Assembly (NCBI GenBank): GCA_036785325.1 | Contig: JAXIVH010000013.1 | Coordinates: 2,897,080-2,961,079, forward strand | Direction: 5' to 3' | DNA: 64,000 nt | Origin: Urophycis tenuis | Taxonomy: Eukaryota > Chordata > Actinopteri > Gadiformes > Phycidae | Shown: positions 1 to 25,500 of the stretch, in pieces | Layout: every line of letters begins with the position of its first letter | Numbering within the stretch: the first letter of the stretch is position 1 | Translations under genes and position numbers: made by a program | Notes under the pieces: model-generated | Told to the model about the DNA's origin: nothing | What the model saw: the letters and a program-made list of their open reading frames with translations, nothing else | The model's database searches: none

Positions 1-630
1 GTTTAACTACTAGTTAGTTATTTTCGGCAGCCTGATAGGGTCTTGCAGTGTGGGACCTTGATGGGGACTCGCTGGCCGCTTCTCAGATTTTTCAGATAAG
101 GACATGCAGCTTTGGACACATGCCTTGTTTGTCCAGGGGACATTATGTCATCAGTAAACATCCCATCTCAAATCCCCTGGAATCGTTGTAATGCCACCCG
201 CAGCCAGACCGAGCAGAGGACAGATATGGTTTGGCGATATGGGCTTTGAGGAGTGGTTACATGATCTCCTCTGATAACTTACTGTAACTGTAACAGATGA
301 CCGGACGGCTGTCCATTTCACACATAGCACACCCATACAGGGCACGGAGACAGGCACAGATCATGTTGCAGTGATACAGGGCCAAAATATGTCCACATCT
401 ACAGGCTCGCTCCAGAAAGAGTCATCAATGGGTGACAGCATTGTGTTCCCACTTATGCTGTCATCCACCAATAAATCAATCTTCAGAATCCCAGCCTCCA
501 ACTGAGAATATGGTGAATTGGTAAATGTAGACTTAGCCATCAATTATTTGTAGTGTAGTATAACAGTCGACTCCATGGGAGAAGCAGATAAAGCCTTTAC
601 ATTATGAAAGCTTCAGTTCAAGTTAAAAGA
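1..630. other. unassigned flank, no gene recognised
   Basis: I see no exon or known repeat that I can name here. A 60-codon open frame exists on the minus strand (361-543, starting with two Met codons), but I recognise no family and could not link it to neighbouring exons. It may be part of an old dispersed repeat or of a gene lying outside the window. Confidence 0.4.
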
Positions 631-631
631 A

Positions 632-878
632 ATGCTTTTTTTATTTTTTTAATTCACCTTTATTTCACCAGGCTAGGCAGTTAAGAACAGATTCTTACAA
701 TGCCGGCCTGCAGCAGTGGGCTGCTATGTTCAGCAGCCCGGGGGGCAAGTTGGGGTTCAGTGTCTTGCTCAAGGACACTTCGACATGCAGACAGTTTTTG
801 GAAGTGGGGATCAAGGGGATTGAACAGCCCACCCGCTCCGTCCACCCGCTCTACCCACTGAGCTACTGCCGTGACATG
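632..878 (-). repeat. tRNA-derived SINE
   Basis: Read on the minus strand, the element begins with a tRNA-like head carrying an A-box-like TAGCTCAGTGGG (about 855-866). A B-box-like TGTTCAATCCCC follows (about 817-828). It continues into a body and ends in an AATAAAGG-type tail followed by A-rich sequence near 632-660. Internal RNA polymerase III promoter boxes plus an A-rich 3' tail are the SINE hallmark; the family name is not assigned. Confidence 0.65.
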
Positions 879-948
879 AACTATCAAAAAGTAGTTATGA
901 TTGAATAAAAGTTAGTTGCTCTAAACATTTTTATTTTATTTAACTCTT

Positions 949-1300
949 AAAGGTCCACTGTGTAGAATTTAGAAGCGTCTAGTGGAATGGACTTGACAGA
1001 CAAAGAATATAACATTCACGAGTTTGTTTTATTTACGCAATTAATTTGTTTTAATCAATTGCGCTTTTATTCCCTCAGTTTGAACCATTTACATCTACAT
1101 GGGGAGCGACCCTTCCACAGAGGCTGCCATGTTGCACCACCATTGTTCTGTAGTGGCCCACAACAGACTGACTGCTTTAGAGAGAGGAGACATACCTCTG
1201 GGGCTAAGAGTCATAGGAAGGAGTGGGGCATGTCATCCCCATGGCTCCAGGTGTTTCCTGTTCATACCATCACTGTGTAGGAGCGTTACAGTGAGGGGTG
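949..1300 (+). repeat. dispersed MITE-like repeat, partial copy
   Basis: The left end reads AAAGGTCCACTGTGTAGAAT, closely resembling the ends at 7749 (AAAGGTGCAGTGCGTAGGAT) and 45910 (AAGGTGCAGTGTGTAGTACT). These therefore look like copies of one non-coding family within the window. No transposase is visible. The right end of this copy is not clear because it runs toward a tandem array. Confidence 0.5.
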
Positions 1301-1342
1301 TTGCACATGGACCACACCTCACACCGTGGGGTTACACTCCTC

Positions 1343-2165
1343 TAATCATTACACTCTGTTACGTTACACTCTGTTACGTTACACTCTGTAATCATTACAC
1401 TCTGTTACGTTACACACTGTAATCATTACACTGTTACGTTACACTCTGTAATCATTACACTGTTACGTTACACTCTGTAATCATTACACTCTGTTACGTT
1501 ACACTCTGTAATCATTACACTCTGTTACGTTACACTCTGTAATCATTACACTCTGTTACGTTACACTCTGTAATCATTACACTATGTTACCGTTACACTC
1601 TGTAATCATTACACTCTGTTACATTACACTCTGTCACCGTTACAATCTGTCACCGTTACACTCTGAAACCGTTACACTCTGTCACCGTTACACTCTGTAA
1701 TCATTACACTCTGTTACGTTACACTCTGTCACCGTTACACTCTGTCACCGTTACACTCTGTCACCGTTACACTCTGTCACCGTTACAATCTGTCACCGTT
1801 ACACTCTGTCATCGTTACACTCTGTCACCGTTACACTCTGTTACTGTTACACTCTGAAACCGTTACACTCTGTCACCGTTACACTCTGTCACCGTTACAA
1901 TCTGTCACCGTTACACTCTGTCACCGTTACAATCTGTCACCGTTACACTCTGAAACCGTTACACTCTGTCACCGTTACACTCTGTAATCATTACACTCTG
2001 TTACGTTACACTCTGTAACCGTTACACTCTGTCACCGTTACACTCTGTCACCGTTACAATCTGTCACCGTTACACTCTGTCACCGTTACACTCTGTCATC
2101 GTTACACTCTGTCACCGCTACACTCTGTCACCGTTACACTCTGTCAACGCTACACTCTGTAACCA
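1343..2165. repeat. complex tandem array, TTACACTCTG units
   Basis: About 820 bp are built from variants of a 16-bp unit (TTACACTCTGTCACCG). A longer compound unit alternates TTACACTCTGTAATCA with TTACACTCTGTTACG. The first half is dominated by the AATCATTACACT/GTTACG type and the second half by the CACCG type, with local mixing and point variants. This indicates repeated local duplication and gene-conversion-like homogenisation. There is no unique spacer sequence, so it is a satellite-like array and not a CRISPR. Confidence 0.9.
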
Positions 2166-2912
2166 AGAGGCTTCACCCTCTGGGACATCAACCCCCCCGC
2201 TGGCCTGGAGCTCCACAGACGTTCACAGACACCGTTACTGTAACGGTCCTAGGAGATGGACCTTCTCTTGGATGTGAACAGCAATGATTGTTGTTACTAT
2301 ATATAAAAGATAACAAATGACAAATATAAAAAATAAGGATAAGGACTATGTGTGAGAAACGCAAAGGGCTGTTGCCTCCACCATGTCCAACAACATGCAC
2401 AGCGTCCATGGCGACTATGACTAAAGATACCATGGTTAGTGATGAGATAGTGTGAGATAGAGACAGTGATGGTTAAACTGATTGCTTTGCAGGCTAAAGT
2501 GCCATAAAATCGACCTTGGTGCAATTCAAAATAATGTCCCTTTGTTCAAAAAACTGTAATGTCAGTGTGTGTGCAGTCCCAGTCAGCTGCCTGATTTGTA
2601 ATTATACTCAAGGGGGAAAAGCAAGAAACAATCATGTTCAATGTAGAAGGACCTTCACTTGTAAGCTATGGACTATTGCTTTACATTTACAGACTACATA
2701 ACTAAATACAAATCATACAGCTGCCAAAGAACCTCCTCACTTGACTCGGCTACTTGATGCTAAATGATGACATCATTGTGAGTGTACCTATGGGCACCTT
2801 CCACAGTACAGGCCGATGTAGGAGTAGAAAGGGAGGGGTGGGTGGGGGGGGGGGGGGGGGGGGAGTGGGCTGCAATCTGCAAGATCACCACTAGGGGCCA
2901 TTTTACACACTG
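2166..2912. other. non-coding stretch with poly-G and repeat remnant
   Basis: No gene is seen. A poly-G run lies at about 2845-2863. Bases 2866-2916, read on the minus strand, match the start of the same MITE-like family seen at 949, 7749 and 45910 (a start like AAAGTCCAGTGTGTA, then GCAGATTGCA). That copy was later interrupted by the SINE at 2925. Confidence 0.5.
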
Positions 2913-2924
2913 GACTTTCAACTC

Positions 2925-3136
2925 CATCCATCCATCCATTAAGGTTAATTAACCTAATCCCCAACCAGCATGTTTTTGGTCTGTGGGAGGAAGCCGGAGT
3001 ACCCGGAGAGAACCCACGCAAGCACGGGGAGAACATGCGAACTCCACACAGAAAGGTCCCGGGTCCCAGGTGGATTCGGACCCGAACCCTCTTACTGTGA
3101 GGCGACAGTGCTAACCACTGCACCACCGTGCCGCCC
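2925..3136 (-). repeat. SINE with 12-bp target-site duplication
   Basis: On the minus strand the element starts GGGCGGCACGGTGGTGCAGT, contains a B-box-like GGGTTCGGGTCCG, and has the familiar fish core around 2970-3050. It ends in a (GGAT)n tail at 2925-2938. It is flanked on both sides by the identical 12-mer GACTTTCAACTC (2913-2924 and 3137-3148), a clean target-site duplication, so both boundaries are exact. Confidence 0.85.
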
Positions 3137-3148
3137 GACTTTCAACTC

Positions 3149-4043
3149 AAATAGTTCTAAATAGACCTACTGTGTGAATAAAACAATGTGCATGACATGA
3201 TGTTAAATTAAATCTAAAATAAAGAAAAAGTGTTTATCAATATATTGCGACCCAATTCATACACCATAGCACTTGTTGACATTCTTTCTGGGAAATGTCC
3301 TCCTTTATCTTCCTGCCAGCAATCCACTTAGTTCCAGTCAAGTTCCCTCTTCATTTTAACCAAGAGTCCCCAACCCAATCTCATGAACCAATTGTCAATC
3401 ATAATCAAGGAGCCATTCAGTGCATCATCCCACAAGCAAATAAGCATTTGTATGCATGTCTATATTAATAACAAAGGCGCAGATAAGACGAAGAGAGTTC
3501 ACGCAGAACAATGATGAGGTCATCATAACTACGGACCATTTTTGGGTGTAGTCTTAAAATGCATGGATTGTAAAACAGCACACATTTTGAACTCTATACA
3601 ACAATAGCATGCGCCCTGGTCTTAAACTGTCCGCAAACATTAGTAAAGAGAGTATCAGGTCGTAATGTTTTATTCAATTTCTGAAAAAAGTACAATACAT
3701 ACAAAGTAGGCATCATCAGTTGGTTGGTTAATACTGATAGGATATATACATATTCCAATTAAGACATGATAATTTTACTTTAATATTAACATCATAAATA
3801 CATGAACATATTCATACTTGAAAATTGCACAAAAATATCCAAGAGTGATATTATTCTAAAGCCCAAAGCTCTGCTGCAAAACAGCAAAGCAAACACAAAC
3901 AACCTGCCCTGTAAGGTGGGGGGATTAAAAGTGAAATAAACGCTAACAAACATTAACGAGCTGAGAGGAGTCTCATGTAAACACTGGCTGATGGTGAGCT
4001 TAAACCAGGCGTGGAGGTTAATGCTAGTTAAGTGCATTCAGAC
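3149..4043. other. intergenic, no gene recognised
   Basis: The stretch is AT-rich, with no convincing exon and no repeat I can name. It lies beyond the likely polyadenylation site of dapk2. Confidence 0.4.
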
Positions 4044-4049
4044 TTTATT
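4044..4049 (-). terminator. candidate polyadenylation signal of dapk2
   Basis: On the minus strand this reads AATAAA, about 360 bases after the stop codon of the calmodulin-type dapk2 transcript. It is the nearest canonical signal downstream of that stop. It is not proven to be used. Confidence 0.45.
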
Positions 4050-4409
4050 TCACAGTTTAATATACAGTAGCTGTGCATACATTCCAGCCACAGGAATAAC
4101 GCAGGGACATTTCACTGTGAAATGGATATTGCTCGTTTAGTTTTTTTTTTATTGACAAGAAAAGTGAAAAGTTGCTAAAAAAATAGTGCGTTGTTCTGCC
4201 CCTATAACATGGGGGCAATGTTTAAGAAATCACAACAAGATGGAAGGGACTGGGTTTTAAGTGGGTGAATAACATGCTGCTATAGAACAGAGTAGCGAGT
4301 CCGGTCCGCTCAATGGACTCACTGTAAGAAGTGCTCCAGTCCTTGTTGGGGGAGGGGGGGCGGGTCAACCTCACTCGCCCAGCACACACATTAAGGATGT
4401 TCATCAATC

Positions 4410-16753
<12,344 letters not shown>

Positions 16754-16830
16754 ATTTCATACATGGAATACTCAACAAAATTGTCTTTGTTCACGTCCAA
16801 GTGATGTGTAGTAGGTTCCCGTCCAAACCC
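16754..16830 (-). other. candidate dapk2 5' UTR part of exon with start codon
   Basis: On the minus strand an acceptor-like TTCATACAG ends at 16831, and the start codon lies at 16753. This interval could therefore be 5' UTR joined to an upstream non-coding exon. This is inference from splice consensus only. Confidence 0.35.
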
Positions 16831-17536
16831 TGTATGAACAGAGGACCGAGATTAAAGACACTGGCAGCAGGTCTTAACACAGAAAGCAGTGAGAGTAACA
16901 TTACATGTTGAAGCTTGTTTAATAGCATTCCATTTGAGAGCTTCAGCACAATCGTGGTCCTATGGAAAGCCCACAGTCCAACATCCAACCGATGCAAACA
17001 GGAGCAATGTCGAGTGTTTGAGTAAAACAACTAACTATATTAGATGAAAGAAGTTTTGAAGTCTTTGTCTGAAAGATTAGGGCACAACGAGATCAAAGAC
17101 ACTTTGCTTTTTCATTTCACATTATTCACTTAGTCCAAATCAGTCCGTAACTGAGCTAAACTAGTTGTTCGAGAGGTCTTCTGATTATTACAACAGTGTA
17201 ATCAATAAACAGACAGAATTTGGGTTAGTATCAGTGTGTACTTGCACAGTAGATCATTTAAAAGTTATGCCAATGTGAATATAGGTATTGTCATAAAAGC
17301 AGGTGAAATGAATACCACACAGTAGGGCTATTCCACAAACACAAGTTTGAAGATCCTGTACAATCCTACCACGCCATAGAATGAGAAGGCTATGCTAAGT
17401 ATAACATTATCCAGTATCTTACCTTGTTGTTACAGGCAGGTCGATCAGCACACAGCCATGCTTTCCCCACCACTACCGCTTGTCATGATGTGTCATCTAC
17501 TGTTAAGTGCCTGCGATGAGTCTCTTCTCTCACCTC

Positions 17537-17665
17537 ACATCACGCTGTAGCGCCGCGCTGCTTTTGTTGCCCTCCGACTTGAAGTCCGGCCCCCTGAAGG
17601 CTGCCTGGCGGAACAGCAAGGCAGTGACAGGAAGACTATCAATACGGATGACTGACATTCTCACA
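17537..17665 (-). promoter_or_regulatory. candidate non-coding first exon / promoter region of dapk2
   Basis: A locally GC-richer segment ends, on the minus strand, in TGATGTGAG followed by GTGAGAGA, a good donor. It has the right position and orientation to be the first exon upstream of the coding exon at 16671-16753. There is no transcript evidence. Confidence 0.3.
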
Positions 17666-17759
17666 CATCTTTACACTCGGCTGGACTTTGAGTAACTAGA
17701 TCTGCTTCTGGCTAAGTTATAAATGCCACACGCGCACAAGTAGGTAGACAGAGAGACAC

Positions 17760-17800
17760 AGATAGACAGGCAGACACACACGCGCACGCACGCACACGCA

Positions 17801-17872
<72 letters not shown>
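17760..17872. repeat. (CA)n microsatellite
   Basis: A CG-interrupted CA run passes into a pure CA run, in the intergenic region between dapk2 and tbc1d2b. Confidence 0.95.
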
Positions 17873-17874
<2 letters not shown>

Positions 17875-19558
17875 TCCACCATTTGTAACAGCCATAAAAA
17901 TGTTTATTGTATTTACTGTTCAAGTGATGTGATCAATAGGATCACTGATCATTGATACTGATAAGCACTGGACTGACCGATTGAGAGGAAAAATAGCACA
18001 ATAGTCTCAGAGGGTAACATCAAATGTGCAAGATGCTGCTTTGAAAAGGAAAATAAAGGATATTATATAGACTAACTTACTCTGAAAATAAACTAAAACT
18101 AAACTAAAATGCTTCAAAGAAAAATGTACATATTAAAAAAGCAGTACATATTATAGTTTCTTAAGCTTTCTGAGCAAATACAATGACACCATAGATAGGA
18201 CTGTTATGTTATTACAGCATGTCACGGTGAAGAAGATATTTTTTAATCTTTGAAGAGACCTGCTCTCAAAATACAAATCCTCGAAGCCCTTGTCATGTCG
18301 ACATGCCACGGCTGTGACATCACATTCCTCCAAACGCCCTCATTTGATGTGAACGCAACACATACTTCAACAAGTACCACAGACACTGTGACCAACACAG
18401 GGATGAAAATAAAACACTGCCATTATTTCAGGATAGGTTTTGTACGAACCAATGTACACCACCACTGCTGAAGTGAAATAACATGAAAAAGGAACCGTTG
18501 AGGGAAGCCATGTGATGATCACAGTTCAACTGTGGAAGGCAGGGTGTATAACAGTATAAAAGTGCTGCTCGTGTCCTCTGGTGATAGATTACCAAGTAAA
18601 CATGTGTATGTGTTTGCTAGGACAGTCGTCGTCCTAATGCTTTCTGTTGTCCCACATATGGCCTCAAGTGACATTGTGCACGTGTGTGCGTGTGCATTTA
18701 GGTGGTGTGTGAGTACGATAAAGCTTGTGTTTTTACTCTCACAAAATGTGAACAACCCCATATTTATGTGGTCAAATAATAAAAAAAAAGTAAATTTCTG
18801 CTGATATCTCATAGAAATCAGGTTTGCATACAGTATAATGTCAACAGCTGAATGTGTTGCCATTCTGCCACCGCTTTGAACAGTTAGACAGTAACACTGC
18901 CCCCTTGTGGAGGACAGCTGTATGTACAACACGATAGAAACAGGAAACAGGTAAACAGGACAGGATGCTTTGAACATAGAAATAGAGCCTCGAAACAGGT
19001 TTGGGGAAATACTGCAAACACTATACAACAACAATGCCCCGAGAAGAACCGCCGGTCTTCACAAACATCTGGCAACGCGCTACGTAAACACCAAATAAAA
19101 TATTGCATATATCAACCAAGTGGAAAATTGTATCAGCCTGATAGCGATCATTGCAGTGGCCCTTTTGTTAGACGTACAAACTCGGAAAGTTTGTCCATCT
19201 ATAAAAGTGGTTTAAGCAAACGATAATAGACCAAAGCAATTCCCAAAAAATGAAATCACGTATCAATCATTCAATACAGCGATAAAACAAAAGTAAAACA
19301 GTAATGTGGAAACACTGTTTGATAAGACACATCTGCTCACAGCAGTGAAAAGGCTTTGAAAACGACCACAACAAAACAATGGCAGGAATACTGATAAGAC
19401 AGCCGCTGATGAGCTCTTCTCCTTGGAGATGTGGGGGTCCGTGAGGGAGGGGAGGGGTCAACATCTCAACATCTGCAGCACAAACCGAACCACAGCCCTC
19501 ATCGGTTCCTCTCCTGCGGGGGGTTCTCATCTTCTTGCGGCGAGCGTTTGGAGGGATA
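17873..19558. other. intergenic and tbc1d2b 3' UTR, no gene recognised
   Basis: This covers the dapk2-tbc1d2b gap; both genes are on the minus strand, so it should include the tbc1d2b 3' UTR. A minus-strand AATAAA occurs at about 17902-17907, but it is far from the stop. No exon was found. Confidence 0.4.
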
Positions 19559-22500
19559 TCAGTTGTCCTCTTCGTCGTCGCTGACGAAGGTGCGCCCGTC
19601 CTGTCGGTCCTCCCGCTGGCGGAGGAAGGTCTGCCGGATGGCCTCCAGCTCCGTCAGCTCCAGGCGCACCTTCTCCAGGTGGAAGGAGCGCCGGTTCTGG
19701 ATCTGCCTCATGGGGAACGGGTTCATGTCCACGAACGCCAGGTTCATCAGCTTCCTGAGGGGGGGGGGGGGGGGGGGCGTCGTGACGCACGCGTGGAGAG
19801 AACACACACACACACAGCGTTTCAGCAGAGGAAGGACAGGAGGTGAGCCCAACGATTGGTTGATGAGCATAACGACTGATTGATGAGCCCAACGATTGAT
19901 TGATTAACCAAATGATTGATTGATGAGCCAAATGATTGATTGATGAGCCCAACAATTGATTGATGAGCTAAACAATTGATTGCAATTGTGTTAACAAAAA
20001 GATATGACAGAACCCATGGCAGTAAACTGTTAGAAACATGCATTAACGTGAACTAATGAGGACAGCAGTGAAGGTCAATACAGGCTTAATACTCAGAAAA
20101 TGCTATTTTCGAAGGACAAAATGTTTCCTTGTGACATGATAGCAGATGATAACAGAACAATAAACAGCGCAAAGCTGACGGCTTCACCTTGAGTCCACAA
20201 TGGTGCGTGTGAAATGCCTGAGGTACTTGAAAATGGCGGTGGAGTCCTGCAACTTCAGAAACTCCTCCTCTTTGTGCTTGAAGAGGGCAAGGGCGAAGCG
20301 GAATATGATCTGCAGGGAAAATACATCAGTACATGAATCATAACTCCCTGAGTTAACACTCCACCCAGTCAACAGCACACGTTATGCGATCACAACATGG
20401 GGAGGACCATCTTCTGTGAGGCCCAGGCCATTTAAAAAGCACACACAAATAACATTAAACGCAGCGTGCCACTCCCTGAGTCACTTCACAGTGGGGACAA
20501 TCAATCACATGGCCATGACACACAGCAGGGCTGCTCAGCCGCTCGTGTTTACACTCGAAGCTGCAGCTAATCTCCAATATTGGTTTACTGAGGTGGTTTC
20601 ACATGGCCGGCCTCCCTGGCCTCTGTGTACCTCAGCTACCTTCGTGTACAGGCCTTGTACAGACAGGCGGCAGTTAACGTTGGCCCTCCCCTGTATCCTC
20701 TCCCTCACCTTGGGTCCCTCGTACAGGAACGAGTCCCAGATCTTTAAGAGGATTTCGCTGACCACGCTGTCAACGAAGACCACCAGGAACCAGTTGAAGG
20801 TGATGAGGGAGAAGTCCACCTTGTGCTGTTCAAAGTGGGCGTGGAGGCGGGGCAGCTTCTCACTCATCAGGTCCTTGAAGACACGCTGGTCCACCTGCAG
20901 CGAGGGGGTCATGTTTCAGTGTTCCTGCACAGGCAGGTCCCGATAGGGAGCAAGGATCACGCGACGCTGTTGTGCAATGGGCCGTGCTTGTGTACCTGTG
21001 ATCCGAGCAGAGTCTTGGTGTAGTAGTCTCTGGGCATGAAGACCTCCACAATGGCTATGAGGCACCAGAAGGCCTCCTCCTGGTCCAGGTAGAGCAAGGC
21101 GATGGCCACCAGCCTGGGGGAGGAGTGGGGGAGGAGATGGGTGACCTCATGCAATCAACAAAGCCAAAGGTCGCACCCCAACACCTGGGCCTGCTGTGTG
21201 TGCGTGCATGTGCGTGCATGTGCATGCGTGCGTCTGCATGTCTGCGTGTGCGTGCATGCGTGCGTCTGCGTGTGTGTGCGCCTGTGAATGCGTACCTGTT
21301 GAGCCCCTGGCAGTATCCAATATCGGGGTTCCTCCAGGAGAAGGCCATGAGCACGTTCCTGAGCTTCTGCACGCCCTGGGCGCTGGGGGAGGCGTAGTGC
21401 TTGTTGTTGGGCAGCGTGCGCAGCAGGTCCAGCTCGATCTGCTTGGAGGCCGGGTTGGGCTTGTCCCGGGCCACGCTCAGCAGCGTCTCGTAGTAGTCGG
21501 GCGCCAGGTGCTCGCGCAGCTTGCGCACGTGGAAGCCCACGCACCAGCGCCACACCTTGTGGCGGTGGACGTGTGGCACGCCGCAGCGCATCAGCGCCTT
21601 CAGCTCCGGCGAGCGGACCAGGTCGCGGTTCATGGTGCCGGCCAGGAAGTTCTCCCACTTGACGCCCACCGACACCTCGTGGTCCGTCATGGACAGGGAC
21701 TTGAGCTCCAGCGCCCGCACCTTGGCGTCCAGCTTCTCCTCCTCCTCCTCCTCCTCGGGCACCGTCTTGAAGCCGTACGCGTCGTACTCGCTGGGGGGTC
21801 AAAGGTCAAGATGTAGGCGGGTGGGTTGTGTGCATTTTTATACACATTTTACTTTCAGCTGGTTCCAGATGGTGGATGGACTTGAAGTAGTATGTGTGGC
21901 ATACGCCCCTACGCTACTGAATTAAAACAAGACCATTACATAATCAAAACTAAATGAAGGTCTTGCTGGGGTTGTTTATCTGTGTGATGCTGAACAACAA
22001 TAGATGTTTACACAAACCCACCTATTCCATATTCAATAGGATGTGAACTTCAAGCTAGCCTCCGCGTCCAAAACAAATAGATTTTATGATGATTCACTTT
22101 TCCTTTTCTTAATGACACGTGTTCTTATCAAGCGACCGTCTCCAGAGACGTGGCAGTAGCTGGCGGCGTGGAGAAGCGCTGCGTTGAGTCCAACGCGCGG
22201 CGCCGCGGCCGCGGGTCACAGGGCCCACCTACCTGACGGTGTGGGGCTTGAAGACCGGGTGGTCCTGGGGCTCGGAGGGCTCCACCTGCAGGGCGTCCTC
22301 CAGGAGCCTGGAGATCACCTCGCGGGCCGAGCTCTGCTCCGGGGACGAGCAGACGGGGTTCTTCACCTCCTGGAGCAGCACCAGAAACTTGCTCTCCACC
22401 TGACACAGCTTGGCCTCCAGGGACGTGCACTGGAGGGGGGGGGGGGGAACGCACCTTTACTCACACGACCAATCGGATTGCTTCGCTGAGACAGGATGTT

Positions 22501-25500
22501 CAAAAACACTTAAAAGGAACAATCAAAAAAAGAAATTGAAAGTCATTGAAAAATATACCAGTTGCAGACATACAACGTACATCTTTCATAAAAAGCTTTA
22601 CAAGAGCCAAACCAAACATCCCTGAACACCTGTTGCTCTGGAAGTGTGCTCCAGATATATGTAGCACAGCATGAGCCTCACAGTTTAACACCGCCAAGCA
22701 GGGAGCTGCTTCACCGTGCTGGGCTTGGTTGGAGCCATGGCAACAGTGACCACACAGATACAACAGGCGACAACCAGAAGAACGCATTTTTGGTCCTCAA
22801 AGGATTGACACATACTTGACACCATGGAGTGCAAGCTGCAGCCTTTGGCTCCAGCCAGCCAGGTAGCCACACTCATCCCCTGACTCAGTGGCTGGTGGTC
22901 AGGCGGTGACTGCTATATATAAGCTGTGGCATCTCACCCCCACCCACCCACACAAGCAGATGTTAGCGTTGTTAGCTTGGCCTCTCAACTTCCCTTTTTC
23001 TTTCTTTTTTTGTACTTAACTCCGGCCCACATGTGGGCGACCAGGTGTCTGCGCGGCGCACATATCCACTGTCCCCACATGTCGACACAAGGCAAGCCAC
23101 AACTCTGATTGCATTTCCTTCTCAACAGTCAAACCACAGCAGGGCGGAGGCTGTGTGAGAGCCTCTCAGCGTGAGCTGTGAGCGCAGCAGGGAAGGCCGT
23201 CACCACAGCGGTGCTCCTGGTGTCAGTCACACTGTGGGCCACACGTGGGTCAAGTGCAGGCCAGCCCGTCGACGGCTGTCTGCACAACAACGCCCAATGG
23301 CGGAAAAACTGCAAGGCACAAACGATGCAGACCGAGGCGGAATATGTCGGAAAGTACCAGAAGGAAAAGGAAACGCAGCTACAACAAAGACTGAGAAACT
23401 ACACCCAGTTCACTAACTGGGTGAAGCCGTTGACAGTTTGGGTCTTTTTTGTTCACATGTGAGGGAATTCCACGCAAAGTGTCATGAGAGAATGTTTACT
23501 TTAAGTTACTTTAATGTATTTAAGTTAGAAGGACATAATTCTTTAGACTGCCTCTCGGCATCGGTAACGTGTCTCTCATTGTCTCACATAAACACTCTAT
23601 TTGGCCCACATTTCTTCGTTGGGATCCCATAACATACATGTCACACATCCACTCATTGTTACCGATACTGCTGAGTCTGGCTTCCCCCCCACCACACCAC
23701 CCCCAACCAGGCCACCCACACCCACAACACAAGCTTCCCGTTTCAGAGGCAAATAGTACCTTCGCGTCGACAGCCTTCTCTCTGCTTTCCGCATTTCTGC
23801 GTAGCACGGTCAGCTCCAGGATCTCCTTGTTCAGGAACTTGTTCTGAGTTTTGTAGCCTTGAAGTGTTTCCTGGCATGGAAAGACGCAACAATGTTTTTG
23901 AACACTGAGTACTTTTGAGTCCTTACATGATGAAACTAGCCTGACGGCAATGTGTTTCACTTGTTGTAGAGTTAACGTCTACATTCTCTTCCCACTCTGA
24001 AAAACATATTGAATACAAGTGAACCATACTTGGAATAAAGTATGCTCTCTACTACCTTGAGGTTGTCCAGCTCCTGCAGGTCCTTGCTGTTGGGTGGTGG
24101 ACTGCCACTGTTGACACCGGCATCTGAGCTCTGCTTGGACAACTGTACGATGATCTCGTCCTTGGCCTGGATGGTCTCCATCATCATGCCCAGCTGGTCG
24201 TTCATATCCCCCACCTTGATCTTCAGGCCCTTCAGCTCATGCTGCAGGCTCTCCTTCTCCAGCGCCTGGCGCTCCATGTGGGCACACAGCTCCTGGACCT
24301 GTCGATCCCTTTCCTGGAGCAGTGTCCCCGCCTGGAGGGCCTCCTCCGGGGCCTGGCTCTGGCCTGGGCCTGAGAGGGACTCTTGGGCTAGGACCGGGGC
24401 TAGGACCGGGGCTAGGACCGAGGCTGGGACCGGGGCTAGGACCGGGGCTAGGACCGGGGCTAGGACCGGGGCTAGGACCGGGGCGTGGGGACCTACAGGA
24501 GACCTACCACATTGGGAGGTCCTAAGTGTCTGCTGTAATAGTCTCACCAACTCCTTGAAAAAGAGAGAGACAGAGAGGGACAGAAACAGACAGAGAGAGA
24601 CAGAGAGAGAATGAATGGAATGAATGAGTGCCTTGTCTTCCAAAATATATTACAAACTCACATGACTGTAAGGAAATCCCATCAGAGGATGAAAAGGAAT
24701 TGTGGTTTCCTTTGTTCATCCGGAGGTGTCGTTTGGTGTCTGTCACCAGATGATTATAAACAACCACTTTTCAACCATTCACAAACAGCCATTGTTTGAG
24801 TACCAGAGCACCGTACAGGGTACGAGGAATAAGGTGTGAAACACCAATCAGGGGGAACAATGGCCACGGCAGTGCATTCCAGATGAATGGCAAACAACAC
24901 TTACAATTTGGAGTGAGTGCCTGATTGACTCTAGGAACAGACAGCGGAAAAGGCCCATAAACAGAAAAACCACCTTCTCTGGATAACACACACTGCGCAC
25001 ACCAACACATTCCTGTACCTTCTGGCTGGCGAGCTCCTCCTTGAGCTGCGCCTGCTCCTGGTGCAGCCGGCCCAGCTCCTCCTGCTGGGTCTGGAGGCGG
25101 AGCTGGGTCTCCATGGGGGGCTCTGTTGGGGACATGCTCTCAGCGCTGCGGCCAGATTTCCCAGAGCCCCTCATGTCCCTGAGGAAGGGCCTCTTGGGGC
25201 GCAGCGAACTCCGGCCGAAGTCAAAGGCGAAGGGTGAGCCGATGGAATCTGAGGAGGAAGAAGAGGCTTGAGGAGCTTCCTCACGGCGGCGCACTGCAGC
25301 ACTCAGGCAGGTGCTTGGCCCGCCACGTGGCTGTGCTGCGGGAACAGAAAGGGGACCTACGTCTGTGTGAGCAGGAGGTGACCTTCTGCTCGGCGCCGTC
25401 TTTGGGCGGGGGGTCCACCATCTCCCACTCCTCCGAGGGGGCCGCGGGGGGCGGGGCGTTGTTGGCGCCGTGGGTGTAGAAGACGCTGCGGCGGTTCTCG

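Noticed and set aside
361..543. Minus-strand 60-codon frame starting MMAKSTFTNS
   Set aside because: There is no recognisable family, splice context or neighbouring exon; it could be chance or an old repeat.
1343..2165. Regularly spaced repeats that look like a CRISPR array
   Set aside because: There are no unique spacers; the whole region is a head-to-tail satellite-like array in a vertebrate genome.
23178..23462. Plus-strand open frame with a signal-peptide-like start inside tbc1d2b intron 7
   Set aside because: It begins with GTG, not ATG, and has no supported splice partner or known domain. It lies in an intron on the opposite strand.
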